A DNA stretch of 64,000 nt from Loripinus fragilis (taxonomy: Eukaryota; Mollusca; Bivalvia; Lucinida; Lucinidae). This document shows, in pieces, positions 1 through 10,635 of the stretch; within the stretch, counting starts at the first letter, position 1; each line of letters begins with the position of its first letter. The position numbers were made by a program, and so were the translations under genes. The notes under the pieces are model-generated. The model had not been told where the DNA came from and ran no database searches. It worked only from the letters and a program-made list of their open reading frames with translations. The stretch spans positions 36,100,994-36,164,993 of the forward strand of contig OZ026515.1 in assembly GCA_964019695.1 (NCBI GenBank). The letters are read 5' to 3'.

Positions 1-107
1 TAAATGTTAAAATGCCGACAATTGTTGTCATTTTAACATTTATGGGCAGGATAAATTTCGTGCTCAGCTGAGTTGAGCATGGAAAATGTTTTATAACCTC
101 GGGACCT
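1..107 (+). mobile_element. MITE family A, right half only
   Basis: Partial copy of a roughly 240-bp foldback element found about nine times here. A full copy runs from GGCCCCGAGGTTATAAAA, through CTCAACTCAACTGAGCATG, a central palindrome around GCCAACAATTGTTGGC, and back out in inverted orientation. This copy starts inside the central palindrome at the window edge and ends at the CCTCGGGACC end, directly against the next copy. No protein is encoded. Confidence 0.75.
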
Positions 108-347
108 GGCCCTGAGGTTATAAAACTAATTTCGTGCTCAACTCAACTGAGCATGGAATCTCAAATGCTCATAAAATCTAACATGCTTAAAAATAAAGAC
201 TTTTCTTGCTTTCAGATGCTCAGATGTTGTATTTATCATGCTTATAAATATTAAAATGCCAACGATTGTAGGCATTTTAACATTTATGAGCATGATAAAC
301 TTCATGCTCAGTTGAGTTGAGCACCAACAATTATTATGACCTCGGGC
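108..347 (+). mobile_element. MITE family A, full copy
   Basis: Complete foldback element with terminal inverted repeats of about 40 bp. It carries the internal marker TGCTCAGATGTTGTATTTATC and the central palindrome at about 256-283. It lies head-to-tail with a second copy and ends about 100 bp before the first receptor start codon, so it may contribute promoter or 5' UTR sequence. Other copies: 38907, 43937, 46852, 48961, 52036, 54291 and 59008. Confidence 0.8.
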
Positions 348-450
348 CCCGATCATATAGTTTCTACAGAACAAACCAATTTGAACTTATAACACAAAGT
401 GAAAACAACCATCAACTGCGCTACGCTACGAGTTTATTCAAGATTGTAAA

Positions 451-1386
451 ATGGATGCTGACGTTTTGGACTCGGTACAGGCAGTGATGAGGTACATTGA
501 CATGATTTCTATTCCTATTTGCCTTGTGAGTGGAACAGTTGGTAACATAGTTTCCTTTGTCGTCTATATCAGAAAATGGTCAAATTTCACAATACCACTC
601 GTATTTTTGTCCTGCTTTGATCTGCTATTTCTATGGACAGATAGTGTGTTCAGTGGATCATGGTCCTATTTTGGACAAGCGATGGAGACGAGGAGCTATG
701 GTTGTGCTATATCTGCATACCTGTATATGGCCTATTTCCTGACATCATCTTTCACCATAGCAATGTTCACCCTATTGCGAACATACTCCGTGGCTCGACC
801 GCATAAGTTTGCTCCCATATTCACTACTAAAAGAGTTGTCTATATCGCCTCCATTCTAACTCTCGTCGGCTTCGGTATTGAATGCCATTATATTTTTGGC
901 GTCAGCAGTATACATTTTCTCGATTACAATACAACCCTCCTGCACAGATTCATGCCTTGTGAGTTCAGTTCTGTTACCTATTCTACCTTTTACTTTAACT
1001 ACTGGGTACTAGTGGAGGCGATTGTTATAGTAGTAAGCATGGGGATAATTGTAGTAGGAAACATTGCTGTTATCATCAGCTTATGTCGACGAAAGGTGTC
1101 CAGCAACTCAACAATTGATACATCGGAGATCAGCCGCCGTCTCATTGCAATCAGTACTGTCCAAATTCTAGTGTGGGCGCCGTTTATAGTGGTGTCAGTA
1201 ATATGGGCAGGATTCGACAGAGATATTGGCTCAACTAAGGAAAGATTTTTCATGGTTCTGATGGAAGGAGCATTCATACCTGTACGATTCCAATCTGGAT
1301 TTGGGTTCCTCTTGTACACCTTCATTGGATCTGAGTTTCGAGACGAGTTTTTCAAGACAATATGCTGCAGGACTTGTGTTATATAA
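451..1386 (+). CDS. Orphan class-A-like GPCR, copy 1
   Basis: Single-exon gene for a 311-residue seven-transmembrane receptor, expected at the plasma membrane. The ligand cannot be told from sequence. Visible landmarks: TM1 GN motif (GTVGN, about residue 30), TM2 Asp in SCFDLL, the TM3 Cys (YGCAIS) and an ECL2 Cys (FMPCEF) for the usual disulfide, an NTT glycosylation site in ECL2, TM6 VWAP in place of CWxP, and a C-terminal SEFRDEF helix-8-like segment followed by a CC pair. Two hallmarks are missing: the TM3 E/DRY is LRT (the Arg is kept) and the TM7 NPxxY is GFxxY. The start ATG follows AAA and is conserved with its context in the tandem copy at 9634. The tail is short and lacks the last residues of copy 2. 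The 55-bp minisatellite starts about 70 bp after the stop. Real coding is very likely because the paralogue has conserved the frame. Rhodopsin-family membership is inferred from motifs only. Confidence 0.9.
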   Translation: MDADVLDSVQAVMRYIDMISIPICLVSGTVGNIVSFVVYIRKWSNFTIPLVFLSCFDLLFLWTDSVFSGSWSYFGQAMETRSYGCAISAYLYMAYFLTSSFTIAMFTLLRTYSVARPHKFAPIFTTKRVVYIASILTLVGFGIECHYIFGVSSIHFLDYNTTLLHRFMPCEFSSVTYSTFYFNYWVLVEAIVIVVSMGIIVVGNIAVIISLCRRKVSSNSTIDTSEISRRLIAISTVQILVWAPFIVVSVIWAGFDRDIGSTKERFFMVLMEGAFIPVRFQSGFGFLLYTFIGSEFRDEFFKTICCRTCVI

Positions 1387-1454
1387 GGAACGAATTCTTT
1401 GTAAGCACCGTCTCCGTTGGACCTCAGTAACTAGTAGATGCCGGACCAATCATT

Positions 1455-3750
1455 TGAAACAACTTTCTAATAAGGCCACCAAATCTAATATACTGCTCAA
1501 TTAACAATTTGAAACTACCTTCTAATAGAACCACGGTACCAAATCTGCTTCCAAACTGATCATTTAAAATCACGTTCTGATGGAATCGCAGGACCTAATC
1601 TGCTGCCAAACTAATCATTTGAAATCATGTCCTGATGGAACCGCAGGACCTAATCTGCTGCCAAACTAATCATTTGAAATCACGTTCTGATGGAACAACA
1701 GTACCTAATCCGCTGCCAAACTTATCATTTGAAATCACGTTCTAATGGAACCACAGTACCTAATCTGATGCCAAACTAATCATTTGAATTCACTTATTAA
1801 TGGAACAACGCTGCCAAATCTACTGCCATACTGATCATTTGAAATCACGTTCTAGTAAAACTACAGTACCTAATCTGCTGCCAAACTGATCATTTGAAAT
1901 CACGTTCTAGTGTAACTACAGTTCCTAATCTGCTGCCAAACTGATCATTTGAAATCACGTTCTAGTGTAACTACAGTAACTAATCTGCTGCCAAACTGAT
2001 CATTTGAAATCACGTTCTAGTGTAACTACAGTACCTAATCTGCTGCCAAACTGATCATTTGAAATCACGTTCTAGTGAAACTACAGTACCTAATCTGCTG
2101 CCAAACTGATCATTTGAAATCACGTTCTAGTGTAACTACAGTACCTAATCTGCTGCCAAACTGATCATTTCAAATCACGTTCTAGTGTGACTACAGTACC
2201 TAATCTGCTGCCAAACTGATCATTTGAAATCACGTTCTGATGGAACCACCGTACCTACTCTACTGCCAATCTGATCATTCCAAATCACGTTCTAATGGAA
2301 CCACGGTACCTTACCTCTGCCAAACTCATCGTTTGAAGTCAAGTTCTAATGGCACCACGGTTCCCTATCTGCTGCCAAACTGATCATTTGAAATCACGTT
2401 CTAGTGTAACTACAGTACCTAATCTGCTGCAAAACTGATCATTTGAAATCACGTTCTAGTGAAACTACAGTACCTAATCTGCTGCCAAACTGATCATTTG
2501 AAATCACGTTCTAGTGTAACTACAGTACCTAATCTGCTGCCAAACTGATCATTTGAAATCACGTTCTAGTGAAACTACAGTACCTAATCTGCTGCCAAAC
2601 TGATCATTTGAAATCACGTTCTAGTGAAACTACAGTACCTAATCTGCTGCCAAAATGATCATTTGAAATCACGTTCTAGTGTAACTACAGTACCTAATCT
2701 GCTGCCAAACTGATCATTTGAAATCACGTTCTAGTGAAACTACAGTACCTAATCTGCTGCCAAACTCATCATTTGAAATCACGTTCTAGTGTAACTACAG
2801 TACCTAATCTGCTGCCAAACTGATCATTTGAAATCACGTTCTAGTGAAACTACAGTACCTAATCTGCTGCCAAACTGATCATTTGAAATCACGTTCTAGT
2901 GTAACTACAGTACCTAATCTGCTGCCAAACTGATCATTTGAAATCACGTTCTAGTGTAACTACAGTACCTAATCTGCTGCCAAACTGAGCATTTGAAATC
3001 ACGTTCTAGTGTAACTACAGTACCTAATCTGCTGCCAAACTGATCATTTGAAATCACGTTCTAGTGTAACTACAGTACCTAATCTGCTGCCAAACTGAGC
3101 ATTTAAAATCACGTTCTAGTGAAACTACAGTACCTAGTCTGCTGCCAAACTGATCATTTTAAATCACGTTCTGATGGAACCACCGTACCTACTCTACTGC
3201 CAATCTGATCATTCCAAATCACGTTCTAATGGAACCACGATACCTTACCTCTGCCAAACTCATCGTTTGAAATCAAGTTCTAATGGAACCACGGTTCCCT
3301 ATCTGCTGCCAAACGGATCATTTGAAATCATAAGCTAATGGAACCATGTTGCCAAATCTGCTGCTCAACTTATTCATTAAAACTACCTTCTAATGAAACC
3401 ACAGTACCTTATCCGCTGCCAAACTGATCATTTGAAATCACATTCTTATGTTACCACGGTACTTAATCTACAGTACATGCACCTAATCTGCTGTAAAACT
3501 ACGTTCTAATAGAACCACAGTAGCTAATCTCCTGTCAAATCACATTCTAATGAAACCACAGTACATAATCTGCTGCCAAATCACGTTCTTATGGAACCAC
3601 AGTACGCAGTCTACTGCTCACCTGATATTTTGAAGACGCTTTCTAATGTAACCACAGTACCTAATATTCTGCGAAACTAATTATTTGAATTTATCTTCTA
3701 ATAAAACCACGGTGTTATAACTAATTTCTTTTAAAGCGATCATTTGAAAT
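1455..3750 (+). repeat. 55-bp minisatellite, about 40 units
   Basis: Head-to-tail array with a regular 55-bp period; the marker GCCAAACTGATCATTTGAAA recurs (for example at 2045 and 2100). Edge units are diverged and the middle is nearly homogeneous, alternating between GTGTAAC and GTGAAAC variants. A diverged block near 2231-2395 (CTACTCTACTGCCAATCTG) recurs at about 3165-3330, a shift of 934 bp, or about 17 units, so a large segment was duplicated. The array begins within the 3' flank, and perhaps the 3' UTR, of GPCR copy 1. Decayed single units also follow GPCR copy 2. Confidence 0.95.
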
Positions 3751-3975
3751 CACTGGCAAATTGCATTAGCGAGCAACGAAAGTGCAGCGGAGCCATGTGC
3801 AAATTCGCAGACTGGCCAGCTCCTGTGCTGCTCGCATACACAGTATACGGTAAAACCTCGAAATTTCGAACTCCGATTTTAAGAAAATACTCGCTTATTC
3901 GAAAAAAATCGAAATACACTGGATTCAGAGAAAAGGACCTATTCATGATATATTTTAAATATCTGCCCACAACAA

Positions 3976-4042
3976 CATATGTTTTAGGTGCGTGAAAGAA
4001 ACGTCTCCGTGAGACGTTTCTTTTACGCGCCCAAAACTTATA
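3976..4042. repeat. GAGACG hairpin, copy 1
   Basis: Nearly perfect stem-loop. GCGTGAAAGAAACGTCTC pairs with GAGACGTTTCTTTTACGC across a CGT loop, with one G-T wobble. The stem extends outward through TTTTAGG and CCAAAA. It belongs to a family of hairpins with ends like CATATGTTTTGGGTG and a GAGACG apex, also at 5181, 33245 and 62794. Confidence 0.8.
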
Positions 4043-4084
4043 TTTGATAGAAAACTGAATAACAAACTATAATAATCATGATAG

Positions 4085-4690
4085 GGGGTTATATATTTTC
4101 TTGTTATATGACTGGAGAGAATCCTGTCTCCTGATTGGCCCAATTGGTCTTCATAAATATCTATGTCTACCTGGAAGCGTCCACAAGTTAATATTGCATG
4201 AAAACCAGCTTGAACTAGTTTCCAGAAGTTAATATTTTTTACACTTCTGCAATATTACCCTCTAAAGAGCTAAAAATAGCATGATGAGTGTGAAACTAGC
4301 ATGTACTACATGAAATTGACATGATTTGCTGTTTCACCTCCCAACAGGTAAATTAAAGACTTTCATGAGTTTTTACAACAGTTTTGTTTTGTTTTGTTTG
4401 CTTATTTATCTTTGTTTGAATAAACAAACTGTAAAAATAGTTTTAGGATAACATTTTATACTCCTTATTAAGAGAATTAATATACATTTGAAATTGCAAA
4501 ATACTAAATTATTATATTTTAATAACAGTTGCTAAAACTTTTGAGAAAGTCCTAAGATGTTAAACATGTCTTTAACAACAAAAGTGAAAAGTAGCCTAGC
4601 GGCTTCGGTAAATTATCACTTTTTCGGGTAGATAAATACTTATGTCTACCTCACTGAAGTCAATAATTGTATAATGTCTACTTCCCTATA
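4085..4690 (-). mobile_element. MITE family B, inverted copy
   Basis: About 600 bp that match the reverse complement of 12258-12960 over nearly their whole length. Shared markers include GGCCCAATTGG, TTTGTTTTGTTTTGTTTGC and the AGACATAAG / CTTATGTCT ends. This copy lacks one arm of the hairpin that terminates the other copy. No ORF. Confidence 0.85.
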
Positions 4691-4811
4691 ATTTGACCTA
4701 TCGGTACTTCGAAAGAAAAGCTATTCGAATTAACGAGATTCGACTGTTCATGTATATTGATAAAGATTGGGACCAAAATTAAGAAATCTAGTTCCGCTTG
4801 ATACGTTAAAA

Positions 4812-4945
4812 TCTTAGAAGATGACGGGATAGAAAAATCCGTCTAAAAGATCATCGTTTCGCACCACGAGGCTTGCCAAGTGATGGCAAAAGGTGATCAC
4901 GAGGGACGGATTATTCTATCACACCCTCACACGACTAATCAAAAT
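4812..4945. mobile_element. Foldback MITE (GGGATAGAAAAATCCGTC)
   Basis: Inverted arms around GGGATAGAAAAATCCGTC and GACGGATTATTCTATC, with a GAGGCTTGCCAAG centre. A related fragment lies at about 23850-23910 (GTGAGGGTAGGATAGAAAAA, then GAGGCTTAC). It is non-coding and short. Confidence 0.6.
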
Positions 4946-5180
4946 TAAATACCGCATTTTATGTTTAAAAAAGGCTTCTTTTCTTTCGTTTTCAGAAAAG
5001 GCTGGGTGCTGGGACTAATGAGTTTTGTTCAGGCTCCTCCAACAAAATGAAGGAGGGGTCTCTGAAAACTAATATAGTAGCTCGCTAACACATACTTACA
5101 TGTAGGTCCAAATAAACATTTTTGAACGAAAAGTTGTGAATGTTTTCTTATCCATAAGTTTATCCATCAGTTGGACATAT

Positions 5181-5226
5181 CACGTGTTGGTGCTCTCGTT
5201 GAGACGGTGCTTATGAGCACTTATAA
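5181..5226. repeat. GAGACG hairpin, copy 2 (eroded)
   Basis: Shorter member of the hairpin family: GTGTTGGTGCTC, TTGAGACGG, then TATGAGCAC. The left inner arm is partly lost, but GTGCTC and GAGCAC still pair. Confidence 0.55.
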
Positions 5227-5519
5227 AATTGTATGTTAAGTGAAGAAATAATAACATTTCTTGATCACGCAGCAGGAGAAATCTTTTCCACCACTGAACT
5301 GAAATATTTACATATTCAGTACACTGTCTTTTTCCATGATTGTACATTGTGTTGATATACTGTTGTGCTTCCTCATGGTCATTGATGTTTTTGGAATTTT
5401 CAAATAAACATCTGTTTAACGTTATTTACATGTTGCAATGAAAAATAGTAGTCTTTTTATTATGCATCTTTGTATATCTGTGTGAAATCATTCTTCAAAC
5501 AAGTATGCGCAGCTATATA

Positions 5520-6567
5520 CACTGAAACGAAGTTATAAGTGGCCACCTTCACATTTTTACGCCTGTTCAGAAAGTATACATCGCTATTACAAAATTTTAA
5601 TTCCATACAAAAATTCAAGGCTTTTTAAAGACTCTGAAAATTATGCCATTGCAAAATGTCTGGTAGATCTTGCACAGACAAAGTCAGAGAACAGGTACTT
5701 TCATTTCAAAAAGTCACACTTTTCACTGTGATATGAAATATTTCTCAGATATGTTATCAATTTATATTTTAATTAGTTTGAAGCTGTTAGGTAAAACGGC
5801 TGTGATATAAGATGAAAAAGAATCAAAAGTTTTGTGACAATTGAACTCTCGGTTTCTCTTCTACGTTAACATGAAGGCAAACACTATCGACAGCTTAATC
5901 AATGAGTTTTAGCTTATGCAATTTGCATATCGACTTTACATTGCTCTGTACGCCTTATTATCTGTAGCACGGCATTGGAATTTTCACCGGATATTCATTA
6001 TTAATTTTTAAAACGTCAAAAATATCTTCGGCATATGTCATTTAAATGACCCTTAAAGTTTAACGTTAAAACCGGAAGTGGACACCAGTCTTGAAAGAAT
6101 AAACGTTAAAACATTGGCTGATCAAGCTGTATTGTGTTTGGTCTAACATGTTTACATAAAATAAAACGCATACAATGACTTTAGTATGTGCAGTTGATTA
6201 TTTTTGAAAATATTGGAAAAATATTGGAAAATGCGGAAAATGTGTTGTTGTTTTTAAATCATAAAAAATCGTTCATAAGCAAAAATTCAGGGGTTTGATG
6301 TTTTTTCAAGTCGGTTAGACGGGTTTGAAATCACCTGTACTTCAATTAGAAAAAAAAACTGCACTCAAAACTCTTCTTTTCTTCGAAAATTGAATTTTGC
6401 ATTTTTGAGCCCAAAAAATGTGAAGTGATTGGACACTCTTCTAAAGCACCACTTAACTTTAATCCATTAAAATGCAGATATTTGGGCAAAATTTCATTTC
6501 AATATCATTAGCGCTAAGTCAGAAAAAATAAAATTGAAAAGTGGCCACTTAAAACTTCGTTTCAGTG
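5520..6567. mobile_element. TA-flanked TIR element family C, copy 1 (1.05 kb)
   Basis: Left end CACTGAAACGAAGTTATAAG and right end CACTTAAAACTTCGTTTCAG form inverted repeats of about 30 bp. A TA precedes the left end. The interior (ACAGACAAAGTCAGAGA, TTTGGGCAAAATTTCATTTC) matches copies at 41339-42351 and 53342-54034. No transposase ORF is present. TA targeting suggests a non-autonomous Tc1/mariner-superfamily element. Confidence 0.8.
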
Positions 6568-6598
6568 GAGCAAGTGGCCTAAGTCAGACTCAGCCTTT

Positions 6599-8382
6599 CT
6601 TACAAAAGTACCTATTTAACGTGTGCGGGTAGAGAATGTTCTCGTGTGCACAGGCTTGTCTGAGCCCTCGCTTATCGCACATGAGGCGGTCCATTGAAAC
6701 ACCAAAACCACCCAAACCTCCACCAAACCACCCCAAACCTCCACAAAAACACCCCAAACCGTCATCAAACCACCACAAACCACCACCAAAGCTCCCCAAA
6801 CCACATAAGACCAGCCTCCCAGGATATATAAACACGCCTACCACCCCTCCCATACCCCACACACTCTCTCCGGACCAAGACAACCACAACCTTTATTTTT
6901 ACCCTTTTCGCTTCACACCAGCATTATTTTCATTAATGTGCTGCCAAACAATCTACAAAAAATTAGATTATTAACTATCGTCAAATACCCTACAATCGCC
7001 AGCTCCATACATCCGCCATGTTTGTTGTTTACTCTGTAATATCGCAAAATCTCGAGTGCACGCGAGAGTGACCGTGGGAATTTTTTAACGGAAGTGTAAA
7101 CACTGCTAGGAAAAGTTGATCCTGTCAAAATGAGGCACAAACAGTTAAGTACAGCATATTTAACTTTAGATAGCTTATTTTACTCACTTTTACTTATGTC
7201 AAAAAATGCCCTTTCATAACTCATGTGATTTTCTAAATTCCGAAGTTTGGGTAAAATTGAAGCCGGTCGTCTGCAATGTTGACATTTTACGAATGGAAGT
7301 CACGTGGTAGCGTAACACAATTATTAGGCCAAGCTATTTTAATATTGATTTTTTGTAGCTTGGGGAACACATTTTTATGACGTTTTTTGTGTGCGTTTCT
7401 TGCCCGTTTTTTTTGAGACAAAACCTCAACAAATTCTGCACCAGAACAGATTTCAGAACACCAAGAAGGTCATACCCCACACCACTTTGAGAGACAGGCT
7501 GTCCGGTAGAGTGCATATAGATACTTTGCTTTTACACATTAAAACGGTTCTATTTTCCCCAATTTTGTATTTTATGAAATTGAATGTTGTTAAAACCCAA
7601 TATTAAAACAATGCTTGGCCTTAATTTTGAGTTTTTCCGCGGGAATAGTGTGACGTCACTCACCTGGCAGAAGTAGGTCACACCCAAAATGGCGGACTTC
7701 AATTTACCATGTTTACATAAGCTTCTCGTGTCATAGTACGATGTTGGATTGGAGTAAGGATTTATCGCGGTCGAATGCAAAAATGATGTATAAATAAAGT
7801 AAGCATATTTAATTGTGCATGCTTCATTTATTTTATAATAAAAATAACCGACAAAGCTTAGCGTGGCGCAGTTTGGTCACCCGAGGAAATATTATTGCAT
7901 TAACATTTTGTTGGCATGGTAGTATAATTTCCCTATATAGTATAATACATGCACCCAAAATGAATTTAATTTTAAGTGTTTGGTTTCTCTCCAGTATGAA
8001 CAATATATAATGAGACACATTGATGCTTATTTGGCTTGATGCATTTTATGGGGCTTAGAAAGTTTAAAATGTGTTAAAAAGTGGTTGGCATATGGTATGT
8101 GGATGTTTGGAGTGGTTTGGTGTAGTATTATATGGCTTAGGGGCCATGACATACTGTCAAACCATTACATTCTTTCCAGTATAGATCATGCAGTTATGTA
8201 TTTTTCATTTGGTTTTTTACCCCTGGTGTGGTGATAAGAAAGTATAAAATACGTTTTAAAGTGATTAATCATATGGTAAGAGTATGTTTGGAGGTGGTTT
8301 GGTGGAGGTTTGGGGTGGTTTGGGGTGTTTTGGGGTGGTTTTGGGGTGTTTCAATGGACCCCACATGAGGTACCTTTGTAAG
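6599..8382. mobile_element. Inverted pair of CCACCAAAC-rich repeats
   Basis: The left end CTTACAAAAGTACCT, then GGTCCATTGAAACACC and C-rich (CCACCAAAC)-like repeats, is mirrored at 8281-8382 by G-rich repeats, GGTGTTTCAATGGACC and AGGTACCTTTGTAAG. This suggests one element with low-complexity subterminal repeats, or two solo copies in opposite orientation. Nothing coding was found between them. Confidence 0.6.
8312..8346 (+). other. Potential G-quadruplex
   Basis: Four GGGG runs at 8312, 8322, 8332 and 8343, separated by 6, 6 and 7 nt, fit the intramolecular quadruplex pattern. The inverted partner at 6700-6800 has only scattered CCCC runs. Confidence 0.75.
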
Positions 8383-8491
8383 TACGAAAATCTCATGGTA
8401 TTCTCTGACGAGCTGAAAATACTTTTGTTATGCCCCTTCTACATCATACAATTCTAATAGCCCAGTAAACATCTAAAAGCGGGTCACCACC

Positions 8492-8535
8492 GGCCCGCCA
8501 GCGAAACGCCATTTAATGGCGTTTCGCGGCTGGCC
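8492..8535. repeat. GC-rich foldback (GCCAGCGAAACGCC)
   Basis: Short palindrome: GCGAAACGCCATT pairs with AATGGCGTTTCGC, flanked by GGCCCGCC and GGCTGGCC. Related sequence (GGCCCGCCAGCG next to CCCAGTAAAC) occurs at about 57655-57710 and 57897-57970, so it is a dispersed foldback element. Confidence 0.7.
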
Positions 8536-8639
8536 GATGGTGGCCAGGCACTGTATACTCGCAGGGATATGTACATGTACAGGCCAGTTAGGAACTCATC
8601 TCATCATACATGTAGCACTTGTAAGGTCTGTTACCTGTA

Positions 8640-8742
8640 TAAGGCTAGCGTCCATTTTTGTGGGACATATGCAAAAAGTGCACACCCAGATCAGATGCCA
8701 CAGAACGCGGCGTCCGATCAGGGTCTTCACTGTTTACTAACA
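8640..8742 (+). repeat. Dispersed short repeat (GGGACATATGCAAA)
   Basis: GGGACATATGCAAAAAGTGC, then CCCAGATCAGATGCC and GGCGTCCGATCAGGGTCT, recurs at 19098-19190 and in part at 51680-51745 (GCGGCGTCCCATCAGGGTCT). A different short repeat (CTTTGCAAACAGTTT plus GATCCAGATCA) lies at 15556-15610 and 18962-19010. Both are non-coding fragments. Confidence 0.65.
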
Positions 8743-9633
8743 TATATTCTGACAAACTTCCAATAAAAATGAAAGCATACCACCCTACAGCCCTTAAAAC
8801 GGAAATGAACTGGTCCAATTGATAAGAGTGAGGGATTCCATTCGGCCCAAATGTTTTAACCAACCCACTGCGAAGTCATTAATAAGAACACAACTTTATA
8901 AGCGTATGGCTATATTTTCTAGGGATGCGAAATATCGCACCAATATATTGGCTACTCAAAATATTGAAACGAAAGATGATGTCTAGTATCAAAACCTTTT
9001 TTTTTCAGATATATTGATACCGGATATTGTTAATAAAAGCGATAGGTGCCTAGATGCGAGAAAATCCTGATTTTGCTTTGCGCGAAAAACAAATGAGATG
9101 ATCAACCTGCGCATCCGCGCAGATTGATAAACGATTTTGTTATTCACTTTCTGGAAAGAAGAATAACAGAACTTGCTTAAGGGAAATTATCACTGCTCTA
9201 GCTAGTCTCTGTAGCTAAGCAAGCTAGTTTGAGACAGGTTTTCTCGCACTGAGGTCTATGATATAATGTTGCACATTCAAGCTAAGCGTCGGTTAAAACT
9301 TGTTAAAGATAGAACAAATGTGATACAGACAGGTTGTTGGTATTTAACGAGCTTAGTGATGTTTGTTTGTCTCCGTAAGTCGAACCATGATAGCTCAAAA
9401 TACAACTCAAGTTGAAGAAATTTTGGAATACAATGTGGATTCAGATCAGTGTTTGAACTTTATTTCATGTGCGTACTTACTTACTTACTTACTCTGCTCA
9501 GGCTGTACGGATGCGCAGGCTGATCTGAATTTCCGATGGGAGCACATGCCAACTAGCACCTTTTACTTTTGAACTTATAACTCAAAGTGATAACACTCGT
9601 CCATTACGCTACGAGTGTATTAACGATTGTAAA

Positions 9634-10593
9634 ATGGATGCTGATGTTTTGGACACGATGCAAGTAGCGCTGAAGTACATTGACATGATTTCTATTCCAA
9701 TTTGCCTTGTGTGTGGAACAGTTGGTAACATAGTTTCTTTTATCGTATATTTAAGAAAATGGTCAAATTTCACAATACCACTCGTGTTTTTGTCCTGCTT
9801 CGATCTACTATTGCTATGGGCAGACGGTGTGTTCAGCGGATCATGGTCCTATTTTGGACAAGCGATGGAAACGAGGAGTTATGGTTGTGCAATATCTGCA
9901 TACCTGTACCTGACGTTGTTTCTGACATCATCTTTCATCGTAGCAATGTTCACTATATTGCGAGCATACGCCGTGGCTCGACCGCATAAGTTTGCTCCCA
10001 TATTTACGGCAAAAAGAGTCGTCTATATCGCCTCCCTTCTAACTCTCATAGGGTTCGGCAGTGAAAGTCATTATATTTTCGGTATCGTCAATATACATTT
10101 ACTCGATTACAACACAACACTCTTGCACAGATTCATGCCTTGTGGGTTCAGTTCTGTTACCTATTCTATCTTTTACTTTAACTACTGGGTATTAGTGGAG
10201 GCGATTGTTATGGTAGTAAGCATGGGAATAATTGTAGTAGGAAACATTGCTGTTATCATCAGCTTATGTCGGCGAAAGGTGTCCAGCAACTCATCAATTG
10301 ATACATCGGAGATCAGTCGCCGTGTCATTGCAATCAGTACTGTTCAAATTCTAGTGTGGGCGCCGTTTATAGTGGTGTCAGTAATGTGGGCAGGGCTCGA
10401 CAGAGAAATTGGTTCAACTAAAGAAAGATTATTCATGGTGTTGATGGAAGGAGCGTTCATACCTTTACGAATCCAATCTGGATTTGGATTCTTCTTGTAC
10501 ACTTTCATCGGATCTGAGTTTCGAGGCGAGTTTATCAAGACAATATGCTGCACAAAAGCCTTTGAAAGCACTGCCCGTATCGGTCCTTGCTAA
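9634..10593 (+). CDS. Orphan class-A-like GPCR, copy 2
   Basis: Single-exon paralogue of the receptor at 451, 319 residues, close to identical across all seven helices. It has the same GTVGN (TM1), SCFDLL (TM2), YGCAIS (TM3 Cys), VWAP (TM6) and SEFRGEF (helix 8). It also lacks the canonical E/DRY (LRA here) and NPxxY (GFxxY). The C-terminus is 8 residues longer and unrelated after ICC. Similarity starts upstream of the ATG (GAACTTATAAC, CTACGAGT, GATTGTAAA), so the duplicated segment included the 5' flank. Decayed units of the 55-bp satellite follow the stop. Most differences from copy 1 are synonymous or conservative, which argues that both are, or recently were, functional. Membrane location and GPCR class are inferred from topology and motifs; the ligand is unknown. 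Confidence 0.9.
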   Translation: MDADVLDTMQVALKYIDMISIPICLVCGTVGNIVSFIVYLRKWSNFTIPLVFLSCFDLLLLWADGVFSGSWSYFGQAMETRSYGCAISAYLYLTLFLTSSFIVAMFTILRAYAVARPHKFAPIFTAKRVVYIASLLTLIGFGSESHYIFGIVNIHLLDYNTTLLHRFMPCGFSSVTYSIFYFNYWVLVEAIVMVVSMGIIVVGNIAVIISLCRRKVSSNSSIDTSEISRRVIAISTVQILVWAPFIVVSVMWAGLDREIGSTKERLFMVLMEGAFIPLRIQSGFGFFLYTFIGSEFRGEFIKTICCTKAFESTARIGPC

Positions 10594-10635
10594 TTGATTG
10601 GTGACTAACTGGACATTTGTTAAAACATTCTTCTT

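Larger units (their letters stand above)
3840..4750. mobile_element. Possible pogo/Tigger-like MITE, interrupted
   Basis: The left end carries GGTAAAACCTCGAAATTTCG and the right end, in reverse, CAGTCGAATCTCGTTAATTC. This resembles pogo/Tigger-type terminal repeats with several CGAA motifs. A similar end sits at 15860-15925. The interior is occupied by the GAGACG hairpin and by a MITE also found at 12.3-12.96 kb, so the original element would be short. The exact ends are uncertain and no transposase is visible. Confidence 0.4.

Noticed and set aside
999..1355. 118-codon minus frame and other frames over the receptor genes
   Set aside because: They are antisense shadows of the GPCR coding sequence; the same shadow appears over copy 2.
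1455..3750. CRISPR-like array
   Set aside because: The 55-bp period has no unique spacers and the genome is eukaryotic; it is an ordinary minisatellite.
3976..4042. Bacterial-type terminator or microRNA precursor
   Set aside because: The strong hairpin is a member of a dispersed family with shared ends; there is no bacterial context and no evidence of processing. Reported as a repeat.
6636..6974. 112-codon frame rich in Pro, Lys and His on + strand and Gly/Trp-rich frames on minus
   Set aside because: Produced by the (CCACCAAAC)-type low-complexity repeat; the same text recurs inverted at 8281-8382 without an ORF.
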